From Rosellinia necatrix (lineage: Eukaryota; Ascomycota; Sordariomycetes; Xylariales; Xylariaceae): DNA of 64,000 bases. Location of the stretch: the NCBI GenBank assembly GCA_021209875.1, contig JAGYVD010000006.1, forward strand, positions 310,001-374,000, written 5' to 3'. How positions within the stretch are numbered: position 1 is the first letter of the stretch; every line of letters begins with the position of its first letter. Positions 1-10,487 of this stretch are shown here, in pieces. The translations under genes and the position numbers were made by a program. The notes beneath the pieces were generated by a model. The model saw only the letters and a program-made list of their open reading frames with translations. It did not search any database and was not told the DNA's origin.

Positions 1-514
1 ACCCACACCCACATATCACTTGTCAGCATCCACGTAACACCAAGCACCTTTTTGGCCGCTCTTGTGCTCTTCTTCGTCTGTCTCTTCGCCTACGTCGCTT
101 CAGCCGGCTGTGTGCCTTCTCCCTTTCGAAGTTTGCCGCCAATCCGTATTCCCGGCTTCGGCAGAAAACCATCCCCTATCGTCAGCCCCGAATCACTCAT
201 CATCGAAGAAGTCGAGGAGATACGATCGTATAAGGAGCTGCCCGCGCTGCCTCGCCCCCAGCCCAGACGACCCCTCCTCCAGCTAACGCAAACACCACAT
301 TCGAGTCGGCCCTCTTCAAGCCGCAGCTTACGGTCCCTGTTCTCCCCACGCACCAAAGCGCTCCCCAGTGCGACACCACCCCCCGGCCCAAGCCCAACCT
401 CAAGCCCAACCCCTAGCTCAAGTTCAAGCCTGAGCGCGAGGACCCCGAGGACTTCAAGAACCCCAAGGACCCAGGCCAACACCGATAGGCAGCTGGTCCG
501 CCTCGCGCGAGACG
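1..514 (+). other. Leader/upstream region of the first gene
   Basis: No ATG occurs on the + strand before position 515, so this stretch is either the 5' leader of the 515-2587 gene or contains a coding exon whose start lies left of the window. One frame stays open from the left edge to 678 and is rich in Pro, Ser and Arg, but it has no ATG and lies in a different frame from the downstream coding sequence. I saw no clear splice site joining the two. Confidence 0.4.
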
Positions 515-2587
515 ATGACACCCATGGACAATTCCGAAGCCAGTCTGGACGACGTCGACTTCGCGACCCCGATGTCGCCACAGCTGAGCCATCTCGACCA
601 CCTACTGACGGGTTCCGACTCTGGCTCCTCGGTCGGGACTCCAGACGCCCACGACGAGAGCGACATCAACCTGGATGACATTGATGATGATGACACATCG
701 GTAGTATCCGGCGGCAACTACAGCCCACCCGCTTGGCGGCGTCTTGAAAACGGCGATCGGTGGTATGGTAGCTGGCGCATCGGGGGCGACGTCCCTGTTC
801 GTCGCGCCTTGAGCAGGGCAATGTCCTTTGATGACGAGTGCCAGGATGACTTCCAGGGGGACCGCCAGAACAATTGCAAGGACGACTGCCAGGACGACCG
901 CCAGGCCGACCTCCAGGACGACGACTGTCCGGCTGATTATCTAGCCGACATCTTTGAAGCCGCGCGCAGAACTCGCCTGCCCACTGGAAGCCTAAGCCCT
1001 GAAAAGGAGGGCTCGCCAGAGCCAGAGGCTCGTGACGATGACGACACGTTGGTCAATAAGGAACAAACAAAAAGCGTCTCCCCAGCCCCAGTTAAGCAAG
1101 AAGTAAAGGAGGAGGCCCCGGTGGAAGCCCCGGTGGAAGCCCCGGTGGAAGCCCCGGTAGAAGTCCCAGTGGAAGCCCCAGTGGAAGCCCCAGTGGAAGC
1201 CCCAGTGGAAGTCCCAGGGGAAGCCCCAGGAGAAGCTCCGGCGGAAGCCCCAAAACCACCTGTGGAAGCATCCACATCTCCGATTCCCGGTAGCAATTGT
1301 CAGTACCAGTTGCCAGTCTTTGCGTCTCTCGTATACTAATTCTATATCTCAGATATTCGGTTTGCTGTTCGCGCGGACATCCAACATCACACAGAACCTA
1401 TTGATGCCGCCGTCAGTTTCGTTCAGACCAGATACCATACGGCCACCAAGTCATGGACTAATTTCATCCTCACAATATTAGTCTCCATGCTATGCTTATC
1501 CGCCACCCGCTTACTCTTCCAGCCTGCTTCATTCCGCCCTGTCCCCGACCTTGTGAAAGTTGCTGGTCTGGCGCGGTCTTTCGAGCCGCTCATCTACTAT
1601 TCCGAGAACAGTATTTCCCAGGTAGGCGATCTGCAGGCCACCGGAGTCGCTGTGTGGGATCTCGGCGAAAGCGTGCGCTCAAGCAACCTGACCTCGGCAC
1701 CGCTCATCGTCAAGTCGCTCGACGATTTGTCCGACAGCCTCAAGACGCTAGCCGTGGAGCTTACCAAATTTTTCGCCAATGTCGACGGCGATATTGACAG
1801 TATTTTGATCGTAATGGACTGGGCACGGCGTGAACTGTCCCAGCTACACTCCCTCCCTTCCCCGCCGTTGGCCACCGCTTTTTCGAATCTTCATAGTTTA
1901 TTATGCGCAGCTGGTGTTCTCGAGGATCCAGATACAGGTGCACCAACAAAGTTAGGCGCCGCAACAACCGCCTTGTTCGGCATATCGCAATCTCAGCACA
2001 CGCAGCAAACTTTACAACGCACCTTTACCGAATTTCTGTCAGTTCTCGAGGAAGCAATAGAGAGTGAATTGCAGCACTCGTTGGCACTCTTCGGCCTATT
2101 CGAAGCAATTGACAAGCAGTTTCTCAACCTAGCCCGCATGGCCATCCGCGAATCAAGTCATCAAGAAGAAGAGTTCTCGGACTCATTATCTTCGCTCTGG
2201 ACCCGAATCCTCGGTGCCAAGGCTAGTGACGTGAAAAAGTACGAACGTAATCGCGAGCTACTAGCCAGCGTGCGCGAGAAAACGGTCTACAACAAGGGCA
2301 TCCTAATAGAACACAACGGCAGGCTTCTCACCCTAAAAGCGAATCTCGAAAGCCTACGCCGAAAGCTCGTTTCCCCTCTCGTGAGGAGTGTCAATAGCAG
2401 CACACTAACGCTTGACGAACAGATCAAGGGGCTTGAGGATGTGGGCATCTACCTCGAAGGGGTCCGCTCACGGCAGAAGGGAAAGCTCATGGAGATGCTC
2501 TACAACGACTTCAGCACTAAGCGAGCTCGCGTGGCAGCCACCGCTAGTGCAAGGCTGTTAGACGATGATGCCCACCGGCGTCCATAG
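515..2587 (+). CDS. Fungal single-pass membrane, coiled-coil protein of unknown function
   Basis: Two exons, 515..1289 and 1353..2587, give 669 residues. The 63-nt intron has donor GTAGCA, a TACTAAT branch site and acceptor CTCAG, and its phase joins both frames exactly (split Asp codon). The first half is acidic and low-complexity, with a run of Asp/Gln/Cys repeats and then about twelve VEAP-type tetrapeptides (residues about 200-245). Exon 2 opens with a short soluble stretch, then one hydrophobic segment (around NFILTILVSMLCLSATRLLF), followed by roughly 350 residues that look largely helical, ending in a basic coiled-coil-like tail. This suggests a membrane-anchored helical protein. I do not recognise a named family; the C-terminal part reads like conserved fungal hypothetical proteins. 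Start codon 515 is the first ATG in the window; ATG 524 is the alternative, and a start outside the window cannot be excluded. Confidence 0.75.
1111..1250 (+). repeat. Coding 12-bp minisatellite (VEAP repeats)
   Basis: About twelve degenerate copies of a 12-bp unit (gaagccccggtg and variants) encode Val-Glu-Ala-Pro tetrapeptides, with VEVP and GEAP variants toward the 3' end. The array keeps the reading frame of the surrounding gene, so copy-number changes would lengthen or shorten the protein without frameshift. Confidence 0.85.
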
Positions 2588-4929
2588 GGCGGTGCTTAAG
2601 ATGATGATCCCAGGGTGTGCGGTAACGTGGTCGCGCTTTACTACTTGGCCGCACATTGTGTAACGTTCACGTCATGGAATCGCTTACCATTGAAACAAAT
2701 GGGATCGGACCGACGATGGCCACGTTTACTAGGATGCGCTTGTCGATGGACGGCTCCATCAATCCGATGCTCATGTCACCTGACAAAACACAAAAAGGTG
2801 GTTTTTGGCGACGAGCCAAAAATATGGATATGGCACTAAGAGACACACGGGCGTCTTGTATATGCGGGCTAGTCGGCATTCCGTGGAAGGGACAGGAGAG
2901 CTGCGCGACGTCCTCATCGGCACCTCACATATGGCGCTTCAATCAAGATTAGACGGGGCGGTTAGAACGCGGGCCAGGCAGAGTACGTTGTCCCACCTAT
3001 TTACCATTCCTCTTCTCTTGTCAACTTTCCTTCTGCAACGACCAGCGACTAACTGGTGTATAGCAGCAGCAGGGTCTTAGCGATCCTTTTTGTATTTGTT
3101 CTTCTGAATTTTAGATGTATGCATGTATCTTTTTATTTTATTTTTTAACCTCTATTCTCGCCGTGGTTCTTTTTAGTTTGTCTTTTTTTTTATTTCTACT
3201 TTTTATCCTTTTTATTTTTTATTTTATTTTTTTTTATTTTCAAAGCAAGGCCTATATACATTTACGGCGTACCTCGGCCAGGATAGAGGTGTCTTGTATC
3301 CAAGGTGATGGTGTATGGCGTCAATGCCGGCAAGGATTGGCTTAGCGTGGTATGTATTGAAACGGGATAGCTGTAATGGGGTTTAGGAATTGATGTGTCA
3401 TCTTTTAATTCTGTTCCCTTTTCCTCTGTTGCTTATACGATACCATACTGTACTGTTGTATAAAGATGTAGACTCCGACTTTCTCGCCTGTATTTTGTAT
3501 CCTTGTAGAACACTTGCATAGCGGTTTCAGGTACCGGTCTTCTGCATTATTGGGTTCAGTTAGGCAAGTTTTAGAGAGCCAGCCCTTACGAACTAGGACG
3601 TTGTTCGCCCGACGTTTATTGGATTGCTAAATGGTAGTAGTCCGGGGTTGAATTTAGCATTTGTAGAAGGGCGTCTAGATGCTGGGGTTCTAGTCGGACA
3701 ATAGGGTTCGATGCCTGCTTAGGTAGTTTAGATAGCCACCCACTCGTTTCCCTACTACACATTATCTATTAGAAAGGGGCTTAGATTTCAATTTAGACAG
3801 TTCAAGTTATATACACTGTGTCCAGGGCAGTATTGGGGTGTATGTATACACTATATATCGCTGACAGACTCATAGCGACATACCCGGTTTCCACTTCAGC
3901 CGTCGCTTGTCTCGGCGGCGCGAGGCTTAGCTTCGAGACTAAGGGCGGTTACAGGCTCATGTCGTGTACTTCCGTCATAGGCGTGTATCTATCTAGATAC
4001 ATCTAAGATACTTGGGGCTTTTTGGCAGGCGCTGCTTGAGGCAAGGGATGGTGTGAGGGAGGAGGAGGGGCGGGTTCTACCTGTATGGTACGGGGCTGAT
4101 GGTTATCATATTCTTGCACTTGTTTATGTTTACCTGGGCTGCGTTGGCAAAAGACGAAGTTTGAAGACGCGCCGGAAAGGGCAGGGGGGGTATGAAGTTA
4201 TGGTACGCGAGCTAGAATGCCTAGCTATGTTGCTAAGTAGGATTATGTCTTATGAGGCTTATGCGAGTGCGGCTGCGGGACAGGGCTAGCCGGTGTGGAC
4301 CAGTTACGAGAATAACTGAGGCGAGAGGGACCGAAGTAAGGGGTGACAGCGAAGTGCGGTAAGTAGTCTAACTGAGGTCGGACCTTGTCTTACACCACGC
4401 GAGGCTTTCGCCCCCCCCCTCCCTCGCTCCCAGCCCCTTCCCCTTTGTTTTCCTACACAGAATGGCCTTATCTAGACGCGTTGAAAGCACCCCTTCCCAG
4501 CCGACCCAGGGGATCGGCATATTTTATTCGATAGTCTTCGAAACAGCACGGTTCCTCCTGAGAGATCGACGGTGGGTGGCGGGGCAGGGCGAGACCTCGT
4601 CGGCGAAAAGAAGGTTGAGACATTAGGCACCGCCGCGGTTCGAGCCGTGGCTGGAGGATGCGGATTAGTTTTGTTGTCGAATAGGGGTGATTGATAACAT
4701 GCTCAGGGAGGGAGAGGGAGGGAGGGGGGCGGGTTAATAGGAGGCCAAACCGAGTTATGTGATACATGATATTTGATCAGGCAGCGGCCTGCCTTGAGGC
4801 AAGGATGATGAAGGTTACATACACCGAAAATCAAGGCAATGAAAGAGACCGGGGAAACTCTTCATGGTAAATCACTAGCGGAAGATACGACGGAGATGTT
4901 TTACTTGTGGTAATAATCAAATCAACGCA

Positions 4930-4960
<31 letters not shown>

Positions 4961-5734
4961 CTTATGGCACCCGGGTACACAATACCCTTTCATCCCTTGC
5001 CTCCAACCCCCTCGATATTTTTTTTCCTTTTCCTGAATTTTATCCGATTGTTTTTGTTTTTGTTTTTTGTGTCTCTGCCAGCCTCTCGTATGCTTGCGAT
5101 ACGTTTGACCACGTGAACGGCCATCTACGTAAGACTCATCCCGGCCCGAACAACGATAGTGTCCCTGACGTCGGACCGGCATGTAATGCCATGGGGGCAA
5201 GAGAGAGAGAGAGAGAGCAAAACATAGACAAAAAGAAAACAAAAACTCGAGTCAGACGGATGAATGACGACCCTGTAGACCACGCGAGTAGGCAAAGAAG
5301 ACAACAGCAGACGGCGAAAGCAGAAACGGCGTGTGTAGGATCGGCCAAATGTTATCATGTACGTGATCCCAGCAGAGAGGGAGACAGACATCAACAATGA
5401 CAACGAACCAGCTGAATGAAGAAGAAAAAAATCCGTAATGACGTAGACGCAAACAGACATGAAATGCCCGATGCTCCCCTCAAACCACCCGCCTCCTAAT
5501 CCACCGAAACGCCATGAACCGTGTGCGCAAACATGCGATTTGATCGTCAGTAGATTCCACGTCGTGATTCCATCAGCCGACCGGCACCCGGAAAGGGTAG
5601 CAGCGGTAGTAGAGTTCACATATCAAGTCAGATCCGATTTAATAGACGAGGAAGGAAGGGAAGAAAAGAAAAGAAAGAAAAAAAAAACCCCCCGAGAGCG
5701 ACTTCACGCGACGGGGACAAGGACGGGGACAGCA
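2588..5734. other. Intergenic, no supported gene
   Basis: About 3.1 kb with only short, unconvincing open frames. It contains a very T-rich stretch (about 3125-3240), a poly-C run near 4410, and TGTC and GA microsatellites. A GGTTCGATGCC match to a tRNA B-box at about 3703 lacks a foldable cloverleaf around it. I see nothing else. Confidence 0.6.
4930..4961. repeat. TGTC tetranucleotide microsatellite
   Basis: About eight uninterrupted TGTC units in intergenic DNA. A short GA dinucleotide run follows at 5200-5218. No coding role is visible. Confidence 0.9.
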
Positions 5735-6763
5735 TCAGCAGCGGGACGCGACCCCCCGCTCCAAGACGCAGTCGCCGTCGAAGACCCAGCCGCCGTCGGC
5801 GAGGAGGAGAGAGCCGGCGGCGCGGAGCCGGGCGACGACGGCGGCGAGGCCCGGGGCCTGGACGTAGCGGAACGCGGCGGCGCGGGCGGGGGCGGCGAGG
5901 AGGGCCTCGAGCCGGGCGCCGAGGCGCGGGTACGACGCGAAGTAGGTGCGGAAGTCGGGGCTGTCGACGTGCAGCGTGAGCGCCTCGAGGCCGTCGGGCA
6001 GCATGGCGTCCAGGGACCAGTCGCCGACGCAGCCGTCGTACTCGGCGTAGTCGAACGTGGACGGGTTCGGCGCCGCCATGTCGTCGTCATCGTCGTCATC
6101 ATCATCGACGCGCTGCTGCTGCTGCTGCTGCTCATACGCCGCCTCGCGGAACCCCACGAGCAGCTCGAGGTGCGCCTCCAGCGTCTTGAGGCTCCCGAGC
6201 GCCCGCAGCGACCCGACGGGCGACGCGAAGGGGGCCCCCCCCTCGTCCAGCAGCTTGAGGTGCTCGAGGCGGGCGCCGTGCGCCGCGAGCGCGGCGCCGA
6301 CGGCGTCGAAGCTGCGGTCCCCGTCGTCCGCCGGCCGGCAGTACGTCAGCGTGCGCAGGCGCGGGAAGCTCTGCAGGATGGCGGCGAAGCCGAGCTCGTC
6401 GACGCGGCTGCCCACGAGGTGCACGGCGCGGACGCCGCCGCCGTGGCAGTGGCCCTCCGGGTCGTCGTCGTAGCGGTGGTGGTGGTAGAAGGCCAAGGGC
6501 ACGGCCGACACCTGGCCCCAGTCGCAGTCGTTGAGCTCGAGCGTCTCGACCGACGGGTGCGCCAGCAGGAACTTGACGAGCGAGACCTGCATCCCGAACA
6601 CGCGCAGGTACGTCGCCTCCAGGAGCTGGGTGTCGGGCCGGACCTCGAGGATCACGGCGGCGGCGGTGGGAGAGGAGGGGTGGGTGGCCATGGCTCCGAC
6701 TCCGACTCCGACTCCGATTCCGGTTCCGGTTCCGTTGTTTGCGTGAGATGGTTGGGCGGACAT
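5735..6763 (-). CDS. Leucine-rich-repeat-like protein, possibly F-box family
   Basis: A single-exon frame of 342 residues from an ATG at 6763. After a Gly/Val/Thr low-complexity start (residues about 10-30, encoded by a TCCGAC-type repeat), the body shows irregular leucine-rich repeats: segments such as VETLELNDCDWG, VRAVHLVGSRVDELGF, FPRLRTLTY and LEHLKLLDEGG alternate in the manner of fungal F-box/LRR proteins. No F-box is present at the N terminus, so the assignment to that family is inference from the repeats. A Gln run and an Asp run (about residues 214-228) interrupt the repeats. The coding DNA is strongly GC-rich, which creates a 452-residue antisense open frame (5459-6817) that I regard as a shadow because its composition is Arg/Ala/Gly/Val noise. 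Confidence 0.65.
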   Translation of the reverse strand: MSAQPSHANNGTGTGIGVGVGVGAMATHPSSPTAAAVILEVRPDTQLLEATYLRVFGMQVSLVKFLLAHPSVETLELNDCDWGQVSAVPLAFYHHHRYDDDPEGHCHGGGVRAVHLVGSRVDELGFAAILQSFPRLRTLTYCRPADDGDRSFDAVGAALAAHGARLEHLKLLDEGGAPFASPVGSLRALGSLKTLEAHLELLVGFREAAYEQQQQQQRVDDDDDDDDDMAAPNPSTFDYAEYDGCVGDWSLDAMLPDGLEALTLHVDSPDFRTYFASYPRLGARLEALLAAPARAAAFRYVQAPGLAAVVARLRAAGSLLLADGGWVFDGDCVLERGVASRC

Positions 6764-6913
6764 GGTTGGCGTGGGTGCTTTTTGATGTGCGGCACGGATG
6801 GATGGTTTACGAAATAAGGGGGGATTAGGTTTAAATGTTGCTGGGGGAGTTGACGGGATGATGATGAGGAGATTCTGGGACGACTACAAGTAGTATTCCT
6901 GAATGGAGGACAA

Positions 6914-6929
6914 TTGTGTGTGTATGTGT

Positions 6930-6970
<41 letters not shown>
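6914..6970. repeat. TG dinucleotide microsatellite
   Basis: An almost uninterrupted TG run of about 55 bp with two TATG interruptions, lying about 150 bp upstream of the 5735-6763 gene start on the minus strand. Confidence 0.9.
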
Positions 6971-6972
<2 letters not shown>

Positions 6973-7693
6973 TTTATCCGTCACTGCTATGGTTGGTAAC
7001 AACAGGTTTGTCTTAGGCAGTGCGTGACAATTGTGCTTGGAGCTGAGAAGGGGTGGGAAATATTAGACGCCGATTTTTTAATCCTGATAACTGCGAAGGA
7101 AGCTTACCGGAATACTTGAACCGGACTAGAGGCCGAGCTTAAGGTTGACAACTGTAGGTAGGCTCGTGGTTGAAAGCGCCAGGTTGAACAGCTACACAGT
7201 AGTTATATTAATTGAGAACGCAAGAATTAAGGCATCAGGTGATTCATTTAAACACTGTAATGAATCGAGGCGAAATGAGACGAGATGCTGCTTTGCTTAC
7301 CTTTAGTCTTTGCGGATACGTGATTACAAGTCGAGACGAGTTGAGTTGTATTTTGGGAGGTGGGAGGAATACAACAAAGTTGGGATGTGCGAGGATCTTA
7401 ACTAGGAACTTATGTTGGTTGTAGTTGCAGAAGAGTAGAAGAACCGGACAGTCAAGTGAATGAAGGGTGGTAGGTAGATTTATGGCCAGAGGCCGGGTGC
7501 TCGCAAACTACAATCCCCATGTAAGTCTGTAATCGCAAGTTCAGGCAAGTGTCATCAAACAGGGCTCCTAGGCTTCTGGTAGCAGATACATAAGGTACGT
7601 ACCCTTTTACCATATTAATCACGTCCTTTAGGCGTACGAATTTTGTAACTGTGACAGCGAGGCCAAAGAGTGACACCCCTGGGCAAGTGACAT

Positions 7694-7832
7694 AGGCAGG
7701 TAGGTAGGTAAGTAGGTAGGTTAGGTACTGGGTAGCTTGATAGGAGTTGGCAGTTGCGCGGTTGCGCGGTTGCTTGGTTGTTTGCTTCTAACTAGGTAGG
7801 TAGGTAAGGTAGGTAGGTAGGTAGTCATCCGT
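7694..7832. repeat. TAGG/GGTA tetranucleotide tracts
   Basis: Two short tracts of TAGG units (7694-7735 and 7793-7832) separated by a GGTTGCGC repeat. They belong to the same dispersed TACCTA/TAGGTA sequence class that recurs in most intergenic regions of this window. Confidence 0.85.
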
Positions 7833-8588
7833 CCAAGGCGGGGGATGTTGGCAACAAAGGAGGTTAAGCCAATATAATTGGCTTTAGACCAACCTACCAA
7901 GAGCTTTTTGAGATGTAGGCACCTACTTAAGCAGCTAACCTAGACGTTGTTCTTGTCTTGTTAACTAGAGGATGTGTAACCCTTCTATGTTAGTACTACC
8001 TAGATTTACATCTATCCTCTTTCACCGCTTTGATACCCGGGTGGCTTGTTTGATATTGACTGGCTGGCCGAGCTGCTGTTGCCAACTTCTCTTCGCACTG
8101 TTTATGGACTTCTATAGCAATCTATAGCAATCTTGCAAGGACCATCTACCTAATAACCCTTCAGTACCTGATGGTGGCAAATTCCATATACCGCATAAGG
8201 CGCTCATAAACTGTGATGCCGGCCAACTCACAATTCCCATTTGTATTCACCACCCCATGCTTGCCAAACATAGTAACCTCTTGCCGCGAATGGTACGTCA
8301 TAGTACTTCGATGTAAGAGGAGCATCGGCAGTTGAAGAGCGTCCCTGTAACTAGAGCTTTGTGACTTGGCTTGTATTCACCGCGCAGTACCTATTATCAT
8401 TATAGGATGTTGCCATAGGGGTGTTAGAGGTAGGCAACTCTGGATTATTTGAGGCAACAACGACCCCCCGCCTACCGAAACCAGATATCGACTTCGCCGT
8501 TCACATGTAAAAGTACGCGTAATAGTAGTACGTATCTACTACCCAACCCACCCTTCCTCTCCCCTCCCTCCCCCCTTTAAGCTCACCC

Positions 8589-9890
8589 TCACCTCTCCAC
8601 CTTCTCCAGCAGCGCGAAGAACAGCGGCCCCCACCCGGCGCCGGACGGGTGGTCCGGCAGCACCAGCCACCCATGCCTCGTGGGCTCGGCCCACGCCGCG
8701 AGCCCGCGGTCCGCGAGCTCGGCGCTCCGCACGACGAAGTCCCAGCCGATCCCGGACTTCCCGCGCTCCTTCCGCACCAGCTCGAGCCCCCTCTCGACGA
8801 CGCCGTCGTTCTCGTCGGCGCTCAGCGAGCACGTGGCGTAGAGCACGCGCCCCCCCGCGGCCCGCGCGGCCCGCAGCGCCGTGACCAGCAGCGCCGCCTG
8901 CGTCCGGGCCATCGTCTTCCGCGACCGGCCGGCGCGCCACGACGCCATCTCGTCCGCCGCCCCGCCCCCGCGCCGCGCCCTCTCGTGCGCGTGGATGATG
9001 TGCCGCTCGCTCGAGCACGGCGCGTCCAGGAGCACCTTGTCGTACCCGCCTGCGCCGGCCGGCAGCGCGCGCATGACGGCGGACGACGACGACGACGACA
9101 ACGACGACGACGACGACGGGGATGGATCAGCCCCGTCGAGCTTCAGCACCCTCACCTCCCCCGTCTGGAACAGGGCCTCCGGGAGGTACGACCGCAGGTT
9201 GCCGGCCAGCCGCCTGTTCCGCCCCGCGTCCACCTCGTTGCTGTGGAGGCAGCCGCCGCCCAGCGACGGCGACGCGACGTCGTAGTCGCCCGGGCGGAGG
9301 AGCTGCGACAGCGCGACGCTCTTCCCGCCCGGCGCCGCGCAGAGGTCGAGCACCTTGTCGCCGGGCTTGGGGTCCAGGACGGCCACGGCGAGGAGGGACG
9401 CGGCGTCCAGGTTCCAGTGGGTCATGAGGCCGCTCGAGGAGTCGCGCTGCGGCGGGGGGAAGGTCGTCGTCGCCATCGTCGTCGCCGCCACTGCGCCCGC
9501 GCCCGCGCCCGCGCCCGCCGCCGCCTCAGGCACTGGCTCGATATTCCACTGAAATGATGACAAAGTGGGATTTTGCTGTTGCTGTTGTTGCTGTTGCTGC
9601 TGCTGCTGCTGTTGTTGTGGAAGAGGGGCAGGTGAGACCTCGGGGAAGACGATGGCCTGGAGCCTCGCGGCTTCCTCGGGGGAGAAGAGACCGCTGGCCA
9701 GGAGGTCGCCGGCGGCGGCGAAGCGGTTGACGAGAGCGGCGTACCGCGTGGGGGCCGCGAGGGCCGGGTATAGCGACTCCCGCCACCTCTCCTCGCCGTA
9801 CTGGGCGGCATACGTGCGGTGGAAGGAGTCTCCCACCGCCTGCGCGAGCTTCTTCTGCGCCTTGGTCAAGGCTGGCATCTTGTTGTGCAA
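8589..9890 (-). CDS. NSUN4-like RNA (cytosine-5) methyltransferase
   Basis: A single-exon protein of 433 residues of the RsmB/NOP2/Sun superfamily, which transfers a methyl group from S-adenosylmethionine to C5 of cytosine in RNA. Visible motifs in order: SAM-binding motif DLCAAPGGKS (about residue 183), an acidic ribose-contact motif in SNEVDAGR, DAPCSSER (about 290, motif IV with its cysteine) and YATCSLSADEND (about 352, motif VI with the catalytic cysteine). The order and the DAPCS/TCS pair fit the NSUN3/NSUN4 branch, whose known members act on mitochondrial RNA; mitochondrial location here is inference, as no strong targeting peptide is visible. A 15-Gln run (about residue 93) and Ala-Gly and Ser/Asp runs occupy linkers outside the catalytic motifs. 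Met1 or Met5 could be the start. The gene is strongly GC-rich. Confidence 0.88.
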   Translation of the reverse strand: MHNKMPALTKAQKKLAQAVGDSFHRTYAAQYGEERWRESLYPALAAPTRYAALVNRFAAAGDLLASGLFSPEEAARLQAIVFPEVSPAPLPQQQQQQQQQQQQQQQNPTLSSFQWNIEPVPEAAAGAGAGAGAVAATTMATTTFPPPQRDSSSGLMTHWNLDAASLLAVAVLDPKPGDKVLDLCAAPGGKSVALSQLLRPGDYDVASPSLGGGCLHSNEVDAGRNRRLAGNLRSYLPEALFQTGEVRVLKLDGADPSPSSSSSLSSSSSSAVMRALPAGAGGYDKVLLDAPCSSERHIIHAHERARRGGGAADEMASWRAGRSRKTMARTQAALLVTALRAARAAGGRVLYATCSLSADENDGVVERGLELVRKERGKSGIGWDFVVRSAELADRGLAAWAEPTRHGWLVLPDHPSGAGWGPLFFALLEKVER

Positions 9891-10487
9891 TGCGGATCCG
9901 ATTTGGGGGTTAAAGCCCTATAGCGCGTGATATATACGATTATACCCCCCCATAAAGCTGGCCGTGGAACACTTTGGGTCGACTTTTACGCATTCACTAG
10001 TAGGTGCTTAAGTAAGTAGGAATAGGGGGGAAGGGGGTTGGGGTAACAAGATGAAGGGTTATGGATATTTCTGTCTGGTCGTTAATTCTGTGCTTCACAG
10101 CTGGTGGCGGGTGTGGAAGTTCTAGGCGGACCGGCTGCCCAAAACCATCCAGTGTAGCAATTTCCTGAAGTTGTCTCTTGACACTAGGTACCCTCATTTC
10201 CTCCATGTAAACGCAATTGAATCAAGTGAAATTTACATAAAATTCCCCTAACTCCTTATGCAGGCCCCCGGGAAAAAGGGTTTAAGCCCACAGGAGTAAA
10301 AACACATCCATCGTTTTTACAACATAGGGTGCCTATCCCAATATAATACGTTCGTGAAATCAATACCTCGTAACTCTCTCGCTATAATACCATGGGCGCC
10401 TCGTCTCATCTCGAAACCACCAATAGGGTACGGCCCTGCGTGGGTGCGAACGCGCACTCCTTTTTTACATCCGACTCGGAAACACCA
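9891..10487. other. Intergenic between two minus-strand genes
   Basis: About 600 bp of ordinary sequence forming the 5' flank of the methyltransferase gene and the 3' flank of the zinc-cluster regulator. Only short open frames, and nothing I can name. Confidence 0.6.

Larger units (their letters stand above)
6764..8588. other. Intergenic, repeats only
   Basis: No supported gene. The start is the 5' flank of the 5735-6763 gene. It holds a TG microsatellite and several GGTA-type tracts (7694-7740 and 7793-7832). The remainder is unremarkable mid-GC sequence with short open frames only. Confidence 0.6.

Noticed and set aside
3695..3720. GGTTCGATGCC match to a tRNA B-box
   Set aside because: No A-box at suitable distance and no acceptor or anticodon stem can be folded around it.
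5459..6817. 452-residue plus-strand open frame
   Set aside because: It lies antisense to the GC-rich LRR-like gene and is almost entirely Arg/Ala/Gly/Val/Glu noise; few stop codons are expected at this GC content.
8649..9557. 302-residue plus-strand open frame
   Set aside because: Antisense shadow of the methyltransferase gene, which has clear catalytic motifs on the minus strand; composition is Arg/Pro/His-rich without domains.
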